Source of the DNA: an uncultured Bacteroidales bacterium
Lineage (GTDB): Bacteria > Bacteroidota > Bacteroidia > Bacteroidales > Paludibacteraceae
NCBI GenBank assembly: GCA_902774995.1
Contig: CACYKR010000002.1
Span: 1 to 50,904 of the forward strand
Direction: 5' to 3'
Length of the DNA: 50,904 bases
The notes beneath the pieces were generated by a model, which saw only the letters and a program-made list of their open reading frames with translations, did no database searches and was not told the DNA's origin. This document shows, one piece after another, positions 1-9,574 of the stretch (its first letter is position 1; each line of letters starts with the position of its first letter). The translations under genes were made by a program, and so were the position numbers.

Positions 1-569
1 GCTGCCATCGTCCATGCCGGGTGCATCTCTGTAGCGCCTGTAGCGGAACTGTTGACACCGTTGTTGAGGTCCGAGTAGAGGAAACGAACCGCTACGGACA
101 TCGATACGTACTCATGGAGCTTGCGGAAATAGCTGAGGTCGAGCGCCCACTCGTTCGGACGAACGTTCTGGAGCGTGTTGCCCTGTGCATCGGTCAGGGC
201 GACGTCACCCATCGAGAAATAGGTAAACGAAGCACCGATACCACCGCCCAAATCACCGAAGTTATAGAATCCGGCGAGGTAAGCCAAGTCAATATCGCCT
301 ACCAGTTTGCGCAACCACGGCGTGTAGTTGGCTGTGATACCACCCTTGGAGTACATATAGGCGTACTTGGCGGGGTTCCAGTACTGGGAGTTAAAATCCG
401 CTTCGGTAGCTACACCTACGTCACCCAGACCGGCGGCGCGTGCGTCCGGCGCGATAGACATAGACGGCATTGCTGTGATCAGCGGGTTCATGGAGTCGTC
501 TGCAACAGCCTGAGCATAGCCCATCGTAGCGCACAGCACTGCTGCCAGAGAAATAAGAATCTTTTTCAT
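1..569 (-). CDS. porV: Type IX secretion system protein PorV (LptO), N-terminal part
   Basis: PorV is an outer-membrane beta-barrel of the FadL-like family. In the type IX system it collects cargo at the translocon and brings it to the PorU sortase on the cell surface. The frame is open from an ATG at 569 to the window edge (189 codons), so the C-terminal half lies outside. The product begins MKKILISLAAVLCATMGYAQ, a clear signal peptide, followed by a segment typical of PorV: residues near 28-60 read NPLITAMPSMSIAPDARAAG, then LGDVGVATEAD and the YWNPAKYAY stretch. It lies 110 bases downstream of porU in the same direction, the usual porU-porV order, and probably shares its transcript. The 110-base gap holds a short hairpin (610-625). 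The identification is firm; only the 3' end is unknown. Confidence 0.93.
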   Translation of the reverse strand, partial: MKKILISLAAVLCATMGYAQAVADDSMNPLITAMPSMSIAPDARAAGLGDVGVATEADFNSQYWNPAKYAYMYSKGGITANYTPWLRKLVGDIDLAYLAGFYNFGDLGGGIGASFTYFSMGDVALTDAQGNTLQNVRPNEWALDLSYFRKLHEYVSMSVAVRFLYSDLNNGVNSSATGATEMHPAWTMA

Positions 570-679
570 TGTTTTTTAGTTATGTTGTTAATAATTCATA
601 CAAGTATGGCGACGTTATTACGTCGGATAAATCTTCAAGCGATTTGCTTCATAGGCAATAGGTGTATAAACAGACTTTA

Positions 680-3600
680 TTATTTGGTTACTATAATTTT
701 TCCGGTAGAGGTAGCAAATTTGCTTGTCTCGGATTTGATGCGCACTGCATAGAAATACACGCCCGGCATAAGTCCCAACTGCGCTATATTGACAGCCACC
801 CGGTCGGGGTTCTCCTGGGTCTGTTTCCAAATCATCTGGCCGTTGGTGTTATACAGGTACACCTCCGTCTGAAGCAGTTCGTCCGGCTGGTCGTAGTTCA
901 CTACGAGGTTGAGTACGCCGGAAGCCTGTACCGGGTTGGGGTAGGAGGTAATGGAATAGATAGAAGGATCAAGACCTGCCTCTACAATGAAACTGAGCGA
1001 TTTGGTAGTGCTGTTATTGAGCATATCCCATGCGCGGAAAGTAAGGCTGTGCGCGCCGTCGGGCAGTTCGTTCATTAGATAGCTGACCTGCCCGCGCTGG
1101 TAGCTGTCTCCTTCGGCAGTGAAATAATCATTGAGCGAATAGGTCTGTTTGGCATCCTCGTCAATGACAAGCATCAGGTCATGACCAATACCGGCACCGG
1201 CAGTGTTAATACCATGTTCGTCGTGGAGGTCGGCAAAGAACCGCGGTGTGGAGTAGGTTTTGTCGCCATCCTTGAAGGCGGGGGTGTTCAGATAAATCGT
1301 CATCTCGGGTCCCGTAGTATCGGCAATAACGATATTGCCGGTTCCTCCGATAACGAGACGTTCATCGTGCCCGACCGCTTCCATCAGTCCTTCATCCTCC
1401 GTCGTACGCGCATAATAGACGATGCGCCCGTTACCATAGTTGTAGCGTATATCTTTGGGCACCATAAAGGTATATTTGAACAAGCCGTTTTCCACCGGAG
1501 TCTGGCCGGAGAAGAGGACGTTGGTATAATCCTTGTAATTGACCACCCGTTGTTCTCCGCCTTGCTGGTCATTGTCGCGGGTAGGAATGGTCTGTATCTT
1601 GTCGTAGATAGTAATATCCACCGTTCCGTTGAAATCGGGCACAAGGGTTTCATCTTCGTCCACTATCTGTCCCTCCACCTGCTGTACACTCAAGGCATTC
1701 AGGGTGTCTATTGGAGTGACGGTCTGAATATGGTAATCGGTCGGGAAATTGAGTAGCAACGCAGGGTCTCCCAAGAGGACGTATGCCAGTTTGTTGGAGT
1801 CATTACTTCCCAGTTCGTTCTTGCCGGCAGCGATGGCTTCACCCAGCGTAGTATTGTAATGGTAGGGCGTAGAATGGGAGAAAAGCGCTTTGCAGACGGC
1901 ACGGTTCAGGTTCGTGTTATAGGTGGCAAACACGGTACGGGAAGCCGACAGGATACTTACCGCTCCGCCTTTCGGGTTCAGCACCGCCGATTCCGCAGCA
2001 CAGCGTTTGCCTGTATCGAACTGGGCAAAGTTACAGGTTACAAAGAGCCAGAAAGCCAGGTTCTCGTTTCGCATGGCTTCTATCTCTTTCTGGTTGAGGA
2101 TAGATTCGTTAGTGATGGCATTATAGCCTCCATGCCCGGAGTAGTCGAAGAAGAGCACACCGTTCTTGAGCATACTTGCCACTTTGTTTTTGGCAATAGG
2201 ATAGCTCTCTCCGCTGGCGTTGACTTCCTGGGGGTAAGCATCCAGAAATATCTTCGTGACGATAAAATCCGGGTTCTGGATTCGTATGCGCTCCGCACTC
2301 TCTTCCGCTGTCTCGGTATGCGTACCATTCTCTCCGTCATCCGCCAGGTACATCAACCGGCTCTTCCATTTGCCGGCGTTCTCATTATGCATATACCGGA
2401 TAATCTTATCCACCGTTTCACGCGCTTCCGTGGTGTTATTTACCGGCAGACGGCCTACGCTGATGTCCATTGTACCTTTCCTGTCCTCTTCGCCTTCGTT
2501 GTCCTCAAGGAAGGTAAAATAGTCATCCGAGGCATAAGCGTTCACTTCGTTGGTGGAGTTTTTCGCCTGATAAGTCAACAGAAGAGAAGTACCGGAGTTA
2601 GGCAGCAGTTTGCGGTTGTCAAACGTACCATGTCCCATGAGGAGCAGCCACCGAGGCTTAGCAACGGCTTGTCCGTCCGCACGGTCGTAGAGCATTTTCA
2701 TAAGCCAGCGGTAAGCCGAAGCGTCCGGTGTGCCGGAGGAGAACTCGTTATAGACCTGTTGGTCTGTAACTACCGCCCAGGTGATAGCCTGTTTCTGCTC
2801 ATGCGCTTTAGCCAGATCGGTAGCTATCGCTTCGTAGCCCTCAGGGCAGATGATGACGTAGTCTATGTTCTTGAGACGGTGCAGGTTCTGGTTGGCAACC
2901 GTGCCTACGACGGTAGCAGATACGAAAGAGGAGCCTTGGGTATTCACTGCCACATATTCATGGATGCCGTCCGCCTGCGTACCCGTCCATTGAAGTTCGC
3001 TGTTGGTGAGTGTCGCCGGCATGCGCCGGATAGCGCTGAGGTCCGTGATATCCCATATTTGAACCGCACTATTGGCGTTGGTGAGATGGAACCGTACAGG
3101 GGTCGCAGAGCGGTAGTTCACCGTAGTACGGACAGGCATGTACGAGCCGGTCATGCGCAGGTTGGAGGGAGTGGCCAACTCAATGTAATTGAGCCATCCC
3201 AAAGCACCTCCGCTGCCCTGATAGGTCAGTTGTACCTGTTGGCTGTTGGCGGATACCGTTGCCGTGAAAGAGCCATATGCCGGATTAGCCATCGTATAAT
3301 GCTCCTTCGATTCAATCTCTTTTATGGTGATTGTTGTATTGAAGGTACTATTGATGTTGGCGCGGAATGAGGTTATTTCTCCGGACATGGCGGCAACATC
3401 GACATACACTTGTGTTTTCTCCCCACTGACGGCATTGGGAGTAGCGAAGGTGAAGGTCCGTTTCTGGTTGGGGTTAAACTGCTCTCCGTAGAAATCGCGT
3501 CCGCCTCCGCTGACGCCCGAGCGATCCACCAGGTTGATGGAGTCTTTGTCGTGTACCTGCAAGAAGGGGTAGGTAGTGATCTCCGCCGGTGTGCCGGTTA

Positions 3601-4033
3601 TCTCTTCGGCAAGGGTAGGCGCCAGCAAATCTCCCGTATTGTCCGTGAGGAAATAATATCCGTAATCGGAATAGGTGTTCCGCGTATGAGCAAAACGTGT
3701 GCCGTCATAAGACCAACTGACAGGTCCCTGAACCCAGAAGAGCACGTAGTCCGAACCTACGTACACCGGTACTTGTGGCAGATCATCTATCTTGGGTTGC
3801 ATGAAATCCTGGGGGAGCATAGCCCCTCCAAAACCGAATACGCGTAACTGGCGGGGGGTGAGTCCCGCTTCCTGGAGCTGGGCAAAGGTCATACGGCATA
3901 CACCGGACTCGCTCACGCGGATTTTGACCCACCGGCCGTTGCTCAGTACGGACTGCTCCGTATAGGTGTGAATACCCGCAGCCATAGGCAGACTGAGCAC
4001 CATGAGTAGTACTATAGACAGAATCTTTTTCAT
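680..4033 (-). CDS. porU: Type IX secretion system sortase PorU
   Basis: PorU is the gingipain-like (peptidase family C25) cysteine protease that removes C-terminal sorting domains of type IX cargo and attaches the mature proteins to surface glycolipid. The 1117-residue product is close to the usual PorU length. It starts with a signal peptide (MKKILSIVLLMVLSLPMAAG), then a beta-rich N-terminal domain. The C25 core carries the catalytic His in FFDYSGHGGYNAI (about residue 632) and the catalytic Cys in FWLFVTCNFAQFD (about residue 667). The last 90 residues resemble a sorting domain (SYPNPVQASG, then LMPGVYFYAV near the end), which PorU keeps. Its ATG overlaps the stop of the upstream FAH-like gene by 4 bases (ATGA), so the two are probably translationally coupled, and porV follows. 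Confidence 0.95.
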   Translation of the reverse strand: MKKILSIVLLMVLSLPMAAGIHTYTEQSVLSNGRWVKIRVSESGVCRMTFAQLQEAGLTPRQLRVFGFGGAMLPQDFMQPKIDDLPQVPVYVGSDYVLFWVQGPVSWSYDGTRFAHTRNTYSDYGYYFLTDNTGDLLAPTLAEEITGTPAEITTYPFLQVHDKDSINLVDRSGVSGGGRDFYGEQFNPNQKRTFTFATPNAVSGEKTQVYVDVAAMSGEITSFRANINSTFNTTITIKEIESKEHYTMANPAYGSFTATVSANSQQVQLTYQGSGGALGWLNYIELATPSNLRMTGSYMPVRTTVNYRSATPVRFHLTNANSAVQIWDITDLSAIRRMPATLTNSELQWTGTQADGIHEYVAVNTQGSSFVSATVVGTVANQNLHRLKNIDYVIICPEGYEAIATDLAKAHEQKQAITWAVVTDQQVYNEFSSGTPDASAYRWLMKMLYDRADGQAVAKPRWLLLMGHGTFDNRKLLPNSGTSLLLTYQAKNSTNEVNAYASDDYFTFLEDNEGEEDRKGTMDISVGRLPVNNTTEARETVDKIIRYMHNENAGKWKSRLMYLADDGENGTHTETAEESAERIRIQNPDFIVTKIFLDAYPQEVNASGESYPIAKNKVASMLKNGVLFFDYSGHGGYNAITNESILNQKEIEAMRNENLAFWLFVTCNFAQFDTGKRCAAESAVLNPKGGAVSILSASRTVFATYNTNLNRAVCKALFSHSTPYHYNTTLGEAIAAGKNELGSNDSNKLAYVLLGDPALLLNFPTDYHIQTVTPIDTLNALSVQQVEGQIVDEDETLVPDFNGTVDITIYDKIQTIPTRDNDQQGGEQRVVNYKDYTNVLFSGQTPVENGLFKYTFMVPKDIRYNYGNGRIVYYARTTEDEGLMEAVGHDERLVIGGTGNIVIADTTGPEMTIYLNTPAFKDGDKTYSTPRFFADLHDEHGINTAGAGIGHDLMLVIDEDAKQTYSLNDYFTAEGDSYQRGQVSYLMNELPDGAHSLTFRAWDMLNNSTTKSLSFIVEAGLDPSIYSITSYPNPVQASGVLNLVVNYDQPDELLQTEVYLYNTNGQMIWKQTQENPDRVAVNIAQLGLMPGVYFYAVRIKSETSKFATSTGKIIVTK

Positions 4034-4563
4034 TTGATCTTACAATATAATGTTTCTTTGCCGTTGGTTCCGGCGGATATTATTTCTTCTTTTTGTACGA
4101 GTCTCGGCTCTTTGCGTCGCTGGATATAGATGAGGTCCCCCTGCCGGATTGTCATTACGCGGCTGGCCTGCGCTATTGCTTCGTCCGGGGAGAGCACCCA
4201 TTCGTAGTCTGCGAGTATCTGCGGGTCTGTATTCCCGTCCAGCTCCGTCCACTCACCGAGCGCGAGGGAGTAGTCGAAGGCGATTGCCCTGGTCCACGGT
4301 AGTCCGGCCTGCTGCGCCTCGCGCAGGATATCCATGGCTATGAAATCCGCTCCGGGCGCTACGGCGTTATAATAACGCGAGGCGAACCGCGGGGCTATCT
4401 CCTTGCCCAAACGGCTGACCCGAAGGATGAGGCACTCCGTGACACCCAACTCTCGGGTCCAGTCCGGAATGAACATCGGTTTGCGGCCGTTGAGAAGGCA
4501 CGAGTCGCCTTTCAAAACCATTTGGGTTTGTCCTCCGTGATATATAAAGCCGATAATCTTCAT
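4030..4563 (-). CDS. Degenerate fumarylacetoacetate-hydrolase-fold protein
   Basis: A 177-residue protein related to the small FAH-family hydrolases (YcgM type) of Bacteroidales. The middle segment RVSRLGKEIAPRFASRYYNA followed by GADFIAMDILREAQQAGLPW and AFDYSLALG aligns by eye with the family. The family's acidic metal-binding pair (E-x-E just before the RLGK segment) reads T-E-C here, and the start, usually a G-x-N-Y motif, is IYHGG. The C-terminal half is shortened and lacks the usual TGTPAGVG loop. I infer that metal-dependent hydrolysis is lost and that the protein is a structural or regulatory derivative. The ATG at 4563 is preferred over an upstream TTG because the promoter puts the transcript start near 4577. 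It is first in a transcript with porU and porV and overlaps porU by 4 bases. Confidence 0.7.
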   Translation of the reverse strand: MKIIGFIYHGGQTQMVLKGDSCLLNGRKPMFIPDWTRELGVTECLILRVSRLGKEIAPRFASRYYNAVAPGADFIAMDILREAQQAGLPWTRAIAFDYSLALGEWTELDGNTDPQILADYEWVLSPDEAIAQASRVMTIRQGDLIYIQRRKEPRLVQKEEIISAGTNGKETLYCKIK

Positions 4564-4583
4564 TTTGTCATCCAAATCGCGTA

Positions 4584-4614
4584 CAAAGTTACAAAAAATA
4601 TTTCACGTACGCAA
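4584..4614 (-). promoter_or_regulatory. Bacteroidota-type promoter for FAH-like gene, porU and porV
   Basis: On the minus strand TTGC (4614-4611) is followed by exactly 19 bases and TAACTTTG (4591-4584). This matches the -33/-7 architecture of the Bacteroidota primary sigma factor. Expected initiation is near 4577, leaving a leader of about 14 bases before the ATG at 4563. It separates porU-porV from the lptD-slyD-der transcript. Confidence 0.75.
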
Positions 4615-4659
4615 GTGTTTAAGTAAAAAGTAGAACTTTTTCTTAAAATCCTAACTCTT

Positions 4660-5976
4660 TTACTTCGCACGGATGAAGAGTTGTACGGGTGTGCCGTTGA
4701 AGTCCCACCACTCGCGGAGCTTGTTCTCCAAGAAGCGGCGGTACGGCTCTTTGACGTACTGGGGCAGGTTGGCGAAGAAGACGAAGGTAGGTATCTGGGT
4801 GTTAGGCAGCTGGGTACAATACTTGATCTTGATGTACTTGCCTTTCCATGCCGGTGGCGGGTAGTTCTCTATGAGAGGGAGGAACTTCTCATTGAGTTGC
4901 GCCGTAGGCACTTTCTTGTTTTTGTTCTCATAGACATGAAGGGCGGTCTCCACCACCTTGAAGATACGCTGTTTGGTCAGTGCTGAGGTGAAGATGATGG
5001 GGAAGTCGGTAAACGGCGCTATGCGTTCGCGAATGGCGGATTCGTATGCCTTGATATCCTGATTCGTCTTGCTTTCCACCAAGTCCCATTTGTTGATACA
5101 GACGACGAGACCTTTCTTGTTCTTCTGGATGAGGGAGTAGATATTGAGGTCCTGCGCCTCAATGCCGCGTGTAGCGTCAATCATGAGGATACATACGTCG
5201 CTGTTCTCAATCGCCCGGATGGAGCGGACGACGGAGTAGTACTCCATATCTTCGGTCACTTTCGCTTTCTTGCGGATACCGGCTGTGTCCACAAGGTAGA
5301 AGTCCTTTCCGAACTTGTTATACCGCGTATAGATGGAGTCGCGCGTGGTACCGGGTATGTCCGTCACGATGGTACGCTCCTCGCCGATGAAGGCGTTGAG
5401 GATACTGGATTTGCCGGCGTTAGGCCGTCCTACGATGGCGAACCGGGGGAGGTCTTCGAGTTCTTCGTCGGAGTCATCCTCTTTGCGGAAGCGTGACACC
5501 ACTTCGTCGAGCAGGTCGCCGGTTCCCAGTCCGTTCTCCGCACTGAGGATGAAGGGTTCACCCAAACCAAGTTTGTAGAACTCCGCCGCTCCGTACTGGT
5601 TCTCGAACGTATCGACCTTGTTGACACACAGGATAGTGGGTTTCTTCGCCTGACGGAGGAGATGTGCCACTTCGGTGTCAAACTGGGTGACTCCTTCGTT
5701 GACGTCCACGACGAGCATGACCACGTCCGCTTCGCGTATGGCGAGATCGACCTGGCGGTTGATCTCCGACTCAAAGGTGTCGTCGCTGTTGACCACCCAT
5801 CCTCCGGTGTCGATGACGGAGAACTCGCGTCCGCACCACTCGGCTTTGCCGTACTGTCGGTCGCGTGTCGTACCGGCGGTATTCATCACTATCGCCCGAC
5901 GGGTTCCCGTGAGGCGGTTAAACAGTGTGGATTTGCCTACATTAGGCCTTCCCACGATCGCTACAATGTTAGCCAC
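4660..5976 (-). CDS. der: Ribosome biogenesis GTPase Der (EngA)
   Basis: Der is a double-GTPase that assists maturation of the 50S subunit. The 438-residue product has two G domains in tandem. The first has GRPNVGKS near residue 8, the DTGG Walker B and NKVD. The second has [12 protein letters not shown] and NKWD, followed by the C-terminal KH-like domain ending in the VQLFIRAK segment. A GTG at 5976 is chosen as start because the product then opens [12 protein letters not shown] like other Der proteins, has the usual family length, and has a strong AAGGAGG Shine-Dalgarno 8 bases ahead, unusual for this phylum. The gene start overlaps the end of slyD by 8 bases, so ribosomes finishing slyD probably restart here. 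The longer reading from 6054 would only add residues encoded opposite the Cys-rich tail of slyD. Confidence 0.95.
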   Translation of the reverse strand: MANIVAIVGRPNVGKSTLFNRLTGTRRAIVMNTAGTTRDRQYGKAEWCGREFSVIDTGGWVVNSDDTFESEINRQVDLAIREADVVMLVVDVNEGVTQFDTEVAHLLRQAKKPTILCVNKVDTFENQYGAAEFYKLGLGEPFILSAENGLGTGDLLDEVVSRFRKEDDSDEELEDLPRFAIVGRPNAGKSSILNAFIGEERTIVTDIPGTTRDSIYTRYNKFGKDFYLVDTAGIRKKAKVTEDMEYYSVVRSIRAIENSDVCILMIDATRGIEAQDLNIYSLIQKNKKGLVVCINKWDLVESKTNQDIKAYESAIRERIAPFTDFPIIFTSALTKQRIFKVVETALHVYENKNKKVPTAQLNEKFLPLIENYPPPAWKGKYIKIKYCTQLPNTQIPTFVFFANLPQYVKEPYRRFLENKLREWWDFNGTPVQLFIRAK

Positions 5977-6556
5977 AGTTACATCCTCCTTCGCAATTGT
6001 TACAGTTCTTTTTATCTTCGGAGCATCCTCCTCCTCCGCAACCACCGCAACCACCGCAGCCGTGGCGGGGATGACGAATAGCGTCCAGTTCGGCCGGGGT
6101 AGCCTCGCGGATGGAAAGTATCTTTCCCTTGAAATGCAGGTCTTCGCCTGCGTATGGATGGTTGAGGTCTATAGTGACCTGTTCGTCGGATATCTCACAT
6201 ACCTGGGCTTTGATGATCTGTCCGTCCACGGTATTCATCGGCACGACGGCACCGACATAGACGCGCTCGTCGTCAAACTCTCCGTCTCCGTTGAAGAACA
6301 TCTTTTTAGGCAGGTCCATGAGTCCCTCCTGAATATACTCGCCGTACGCATCTTTTGCAGGTAGTACAAAGTCAAAGGTGTCCCCTTCCTCTTTGCCCGC
6401 CATCTGCGCTTCAAAAGCGGGAAGCATCATGCCTTCTCCCTGGCACCAGGTGAGGGGCGTCTGCTCCGTAGCTTGTTCCATCAACTCTTCTTTTCCGCCT
6501 TCTCCGTTGATATACAACTCATACGTGGCGGAGACTACTTTTTGGTTCTCTATCAT
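5969..6556 (-). CDS. slyD: SlyD-type FKBP peptidyl-prolyl isomerase with Cys-rich tail
   Basis: A 195-residue cytosolic FKBP-family prolyl isomerase and chaperone. The N-terminal half carries the split FKBP domain ([20 protein letters not shown] near residue 31), interrupted by an insert-in-flap chaperone domain (about residues 70-125, containing [17 protein letters not shown]). The FKBP strand [18 protein letters not shown] then resumes. The final 30 residues are extremely rich in Cys and Gly ([14 protein letters not shown], then [11 protein letters not shown]), the kind of tail that binds nickel or zinc in SlyD. The ATG lies one base after the lptD stop and the 3' end overlaps der by 8 bases, so lptD-slyD-der look like one coupled operon. 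Confidence 0.9.
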   Translation of the reverse strand: MIENQKVVSATYELYINGEGGKEELMEQATEQTPLTWCQGEGMMLPAFEAQMAGKEEGDTFDFVLPAKDAYGEYIQEGLMDLPKKMFFNGDGEFDDERVYVGAVVPMNTVDGQIIKAQVCEISDEQVTIDLNHPYAGEDLHFKGKILSIREATPAELDAIRHPRHGCGGCGGCGGGGCSEDKKNCNNCEGGCNCG

Positions 6557-6557
6557 A

Positions 6558-9398
6558 TTACCACCAGTTTATACGAGCATTAGTGCTCTGGTTACTACTT
6601 TTATCATATTTGAGGTCCGCGAGCATGGAAGCATTGACTCCGATGTGGAAGTTATAGCTCTTGAACGGACCAATGGGGTTGATGCTTGCCGTCATGTTCC
6701 AGCAGTGGAGATCACGACTGATATTAAAGGTGCAAGCGGTGACTTTCTTGTAATCAAAGTTATAGGTCATGGATGCGGACACTTTCCATCCCTTGCCGAG
6801 TCCGAGCGAGCCGTTGAGGGAGATGGAGTGGGTGAAGCGCATCTTATAATACATCTTCTCATAGTCAAACTGGCTGCCAGCCGCATAGGCGAGGGAGTAG
6901 TTGACCGACACACTCCAGGGGAAATCGGTTTTGACATAGCCGTCGTCCACTTCCTCCTCTTTCTTGGTGTTGAGTTTGGCGTTTTTGTCAAGTCCGTCGC
7001 TGTTTTTCTCCAGCGGATTCATAGACTCGTCCTCCTCCGTAGGTTCGGGATCGGGTGCCACTTTCTTGCCGTTGAGTTTATCCCTCCATTTCTTAATCGT
7101 CTGGTCAGAGAGGGTATAACTGAAGTTCCACCGGAGACCTGACCAGTGGGGGAAACGTCCGTGATGCCAGTATTGTTTGTTAGTCCGGACAGGGGTTCCG
7201 GCCGCGTTGAGCTGGTACATATACGGGTCAAGCGTCGTAGAGAGGTTGACGGAGTAGTTGTTGAGTTTCGGGAACTTGAGACGCAGGTTGACCTGGAAGA
7301 GCGACCAGTTCATGGAGTCCGCAGCGAAGTTGTAGCCTCCGTCAATACTGAAATTGTCTATCAGACTGACCACTTTGTAAGGGTTCTTGCCGGTGGTGTC
7401 GTCTTTGTTGACAATCTTCATCTCCAGGTTGTTTGATACGCCGAAGTTGAGTGTAGCCGACATACCGCCGGAAGGGGCGTTCCCGTATATGCCGTTGGAG
7501 AAACGGGAGGCAGTATGATGGACGAAGACGGGCTGTCCATTCTCGTCCAGTTTCTGAATCTTCCGTCCTGTGACAGAGTCAGTACCGCTATAGACGGGTT
7601 CGTCGTATTGGGTGTAATAGCCCCATCCGGAGGTTGTGAAGTCCGGGTGGTAGCTGATGGAGACATGGGGTGTGATGACATGACGGAATTTATCGACTTT
7701 GCTATTCGGGAAGAGTTTCTTCAACGGGGTGTAGAAACCGTACAATTTGGTCTGGATACTCAAACCGGCATTGAAGTCGAAGACGTTATAGAAGCCGTTG
7801 GTGGTATCCGTTTGAAGCCGTTGCTCCTCATAGTTCCAGCTATGGTCTATGCGTTGGAAATACATACGGTCCTTGAGTGTGACGGAGGGCGTGATACTGA
7901 GGTATTTGAAGAGCATGAACGAGGCGTTGATAGGCAGGTTGTGCTGTAGTCCGGTCTGCCAGTCGCGGAGGAAGTCGGATTTCACGAAGTCCCGCTCTTT
8001 AATACCGTTTTTGGTAGCTATACGTCCGTTCATGGAGTAGCTGATCTTGATCTTCTCGTACCACTGCTCCTTGCCAGCTATCTTGCCTTTCTTCTCCAGG
8101 ATTTTCTTTCTCAGCTCTTTGAAGGGATATACGCTGCTCATGTTGACCGCCAGTTCGGGTGCTGTGAGGGTGATGGTAGAGTCTTTGGTCCGCTGGGTGA
8201 GGCTGGCTGAAGCGGATAGCGACCATGGGCTGTCTGGGAAACGCTGCTGGTAGCTGATAGAACTGCTCTTGGTGTTCTCCGAATAGAGGGCTGCGTTGTA
8301 ATATCCGTTGATGTTACTGCGGCTGTAACCGCTGGTAGCGAAGTTGACGGAGGCGGAGAAGGTGCTATAGGGGTTGAACTTCGCGTCCTGGGAGTGGGTC
8401 CACTGGAGTTGGAAGTTCCTTACGGAAGAGTAGTCCGGCATACCTTTCTCCCCGGTGACATCGTTGCGGTAGCTGATATTGATGTTTCCGGAGAAATGGT
8501 ATCGCCAGATATATTTCGACTGCGCACGCACCGCCCATGTACCTTTGGTGTATATATCTCCGAGAACCTGGAGGTCCATGTAGTCGTTGATGGCGAAATA
8601 GTAGCCTCCGTTCGTGAGGCTGAGTCCGCGCGTGTAGTCATCTCCGAAGTTCGGAATGATGAGACCAGAGGAGTATGACTTGGAGATAGGGAAGAAGCCG
8701 AAAGGTATAGCGAGCGGCAGGGGCACTTCGCCGACCACCATATACGCCGGTCCGGCAGCGATGTACTCGCCGGGTTTGACCTTGGCTTTGGTCATCTTGA
8801 GGTAGAAGTGGGGGTGCTCGTGGTCATCGCAGGTAGTGTATTGCCCGCCCGCCATCATCATGGTGTTGTCGCTCTGTTTCTTGGTACGGTCGGCAATGAC
8901 ATATCCCTCTCCCTGCTGGGTGACCACATGACGGATATATCCCTTTTGGGATTTGATGTTATAGGTCATTTCGTTGGTCTCATAGCTGTCTTTTCCGTCC
9001 TTGAAGACCGGTTTGCCTTTCCATTCGTAGTTCACGGAATCGTACACTCCCCGGGCATAGACAAGACTGCTGTCGAGGTTCATGCGGATGTATTCGGAGG
9101 TGAGCTCCATGGACTCGTATTTGAGTTCGCCTTTGCCGTGGAGGTATGCGTTGCCGTTCTTGGTCATGACCATGGAGTCCGCCGACTGGTAGAAGACGGG
9201 CGCTTTGAGTTCACTCTGCTTGGGCTGCGGCTGTGCGAGAGAATCCATGGTGAGGGAGTCCATCGCGAGAGAATCCATGGTAAGGGAATCCATACGCAAG
9301 GAGTCCGCGGGAATGGAATCCAGCGGCATGGCTGCTGCCGTTTTTGCGAACAGCAGAAGCACTCCTATAATCCTATGTACACGAACACGTACGCGCAT
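6558..9398 (-). CDS. lptD: LPS-assembly outer-membrane protein LptD (OstA-like)
   Basis: A 946-residue outer-membrane protein. The N-terminal third is the periplasmic OstA/LptA-like beta-jellyroll (ADSMVMTKNGNAYLHGKGEL near residue 70, then SEYIRMNLDSSLVYARG). The rest is a long aromatic-rich beta barrel typical of Bacteroidota LptD, which inserts lipopolysaccharide into the outer leaflet with LptE. A signal peptide (RIIGVLLLFAKTAAA) is followed by a low-complexity stretch of DSL-containing pentapeptides (9231-9323). The ATG at 9398 is chosen because the promoter at 9418-9449 places initiation near 9411. An ATG at 9446 would lie inside the promoter. It ends one base before slyD. Confidence 0.88.
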   Translation of the reverse strand: MRVRVRVHRIIGVLLLFAKTAAAMPLDSIPADSLRMDSLTMDSLAMDSLTMDSLAQPQPKQSELKAPVFYQSADSMVMTKNGNAYLHGKGELKYESMELTSEYIRMNLDSSLVYARGVYDSVNYEWKGKPVFKDGKDSYETNEMTYNIKSQKGYIRHVVTQQGEGYVIADRTKKQSDNTMMMAGGQYTTCDDHEHPHFYLKMTKAKVKPGEYIAAGPAYMVVGEVPLPLAIPFGFFPISKSYSSGLIIPNFGDDYTRGLSLTNGGYYFAINDYMDLQVLGDIYTKGTWAVRAQSKYIWRYHFSGNINISYRNDVTGEKGMPDYSSVRNFQLQWTHSQDAKFNPYSTFSASVNFATSGYSRSNINGYYNAALYSENTKSSSISYQQRFPDSPWSLSASASLTQRTKDSTITLTAPELAVNMSSVYPFKELRKKILEKKGKIAGKEQWYEKIKISYSMNGRIATKNGIKERDFVKSDFLRDWQTGLQHNLPINASFMLFKYLSITPSVTLKDRMYFQRIDHSWNYEEQRLQTDTTNGFYNVFDFNAGLSIQTKLYGFYTPLKKLFPNSKVDKFRHVITPHVSISYHPDFTTSGWGYYTQYDEPVYSGTDSVTGRKIQKLDENGQPVFVHHTASRFSNGIYGNAPSGGMSATLNFGVSNNLEMKIVNKDDTTGKNPYKVVSLIDNFSIDGGYNFAADSMNWSLFQVNLRLKFPKLNNYSVNLSTTLDPYMYQLNAAGTPVRTNKQYWHHGRFPHWSGLRWNFSYTLSDQTIKKWRDKLNGKKVAPDPEPTEEDESMNPLEKNSDGLDKNAKLNTKKEEEVDDGYVKTDFPWSVSVNYSLAYAAGSQFDYEKMYYKMRFTHSISLNGSLGLGKGWKVSASMTYNFDYKKVTACTFNISRDLHCWNMTASINPIGPFKSYNFHIGVNASMLADLKYDKSSNQSTNARINWW

Positions 9399-9417
9399 AT
9401 ATACGCAAAATATCGTG

Positions 9418-9449
9418 CAAAGGTACGAAAAAAAAATGACATACACAAA
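9418..9449 (-). promoter_or_regulatory. Promoter of the lptD-slyD-der operon
   Basis: On the minus strand TTTGTGTATGTC (from 9449) leads through a T-run to TACCTTTG (9425-9418), with 19 bases between TTGT and the -7 box. Apart from one base (TTGT for TTGC) it is the same as the promoter at 46664-46694, including the T-run. Expected leader about 13 bases. Confidence 0.8.
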
Positions 9450-9470
9450 TAAAAAATCACGAACGAAAAG

Positions 9471-9495
9471 TATATATATACTATGTATATATATA
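9471..9495. repeat. Perfect AT palindrome, 11-3-11
   Basis: TATATATATAC, spacer TAT, GTATATATATA: two 11-base arms with a 3-base spacer, 22 bases upstream of the lptD -33 element, a position suited to an activator. The same geometry recurs at 33515-33539. Confidence 0.7.
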
Positions 9496-9574
9496 GAAAG
9501 TACCCTTTCGTGCGTGTTTTCCGGTTTGCTCCGATCGCCAGGGTTACTTTTTCCTTACTGTAACGGTATAGTAA

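Noticed and set aside
1859-3370. A 503-codon plus-strand open frame opposite porU
   Set aside because: Composition is that of an antisense frame, with no recognisable domain; the porU frame carries catalytic motifs.
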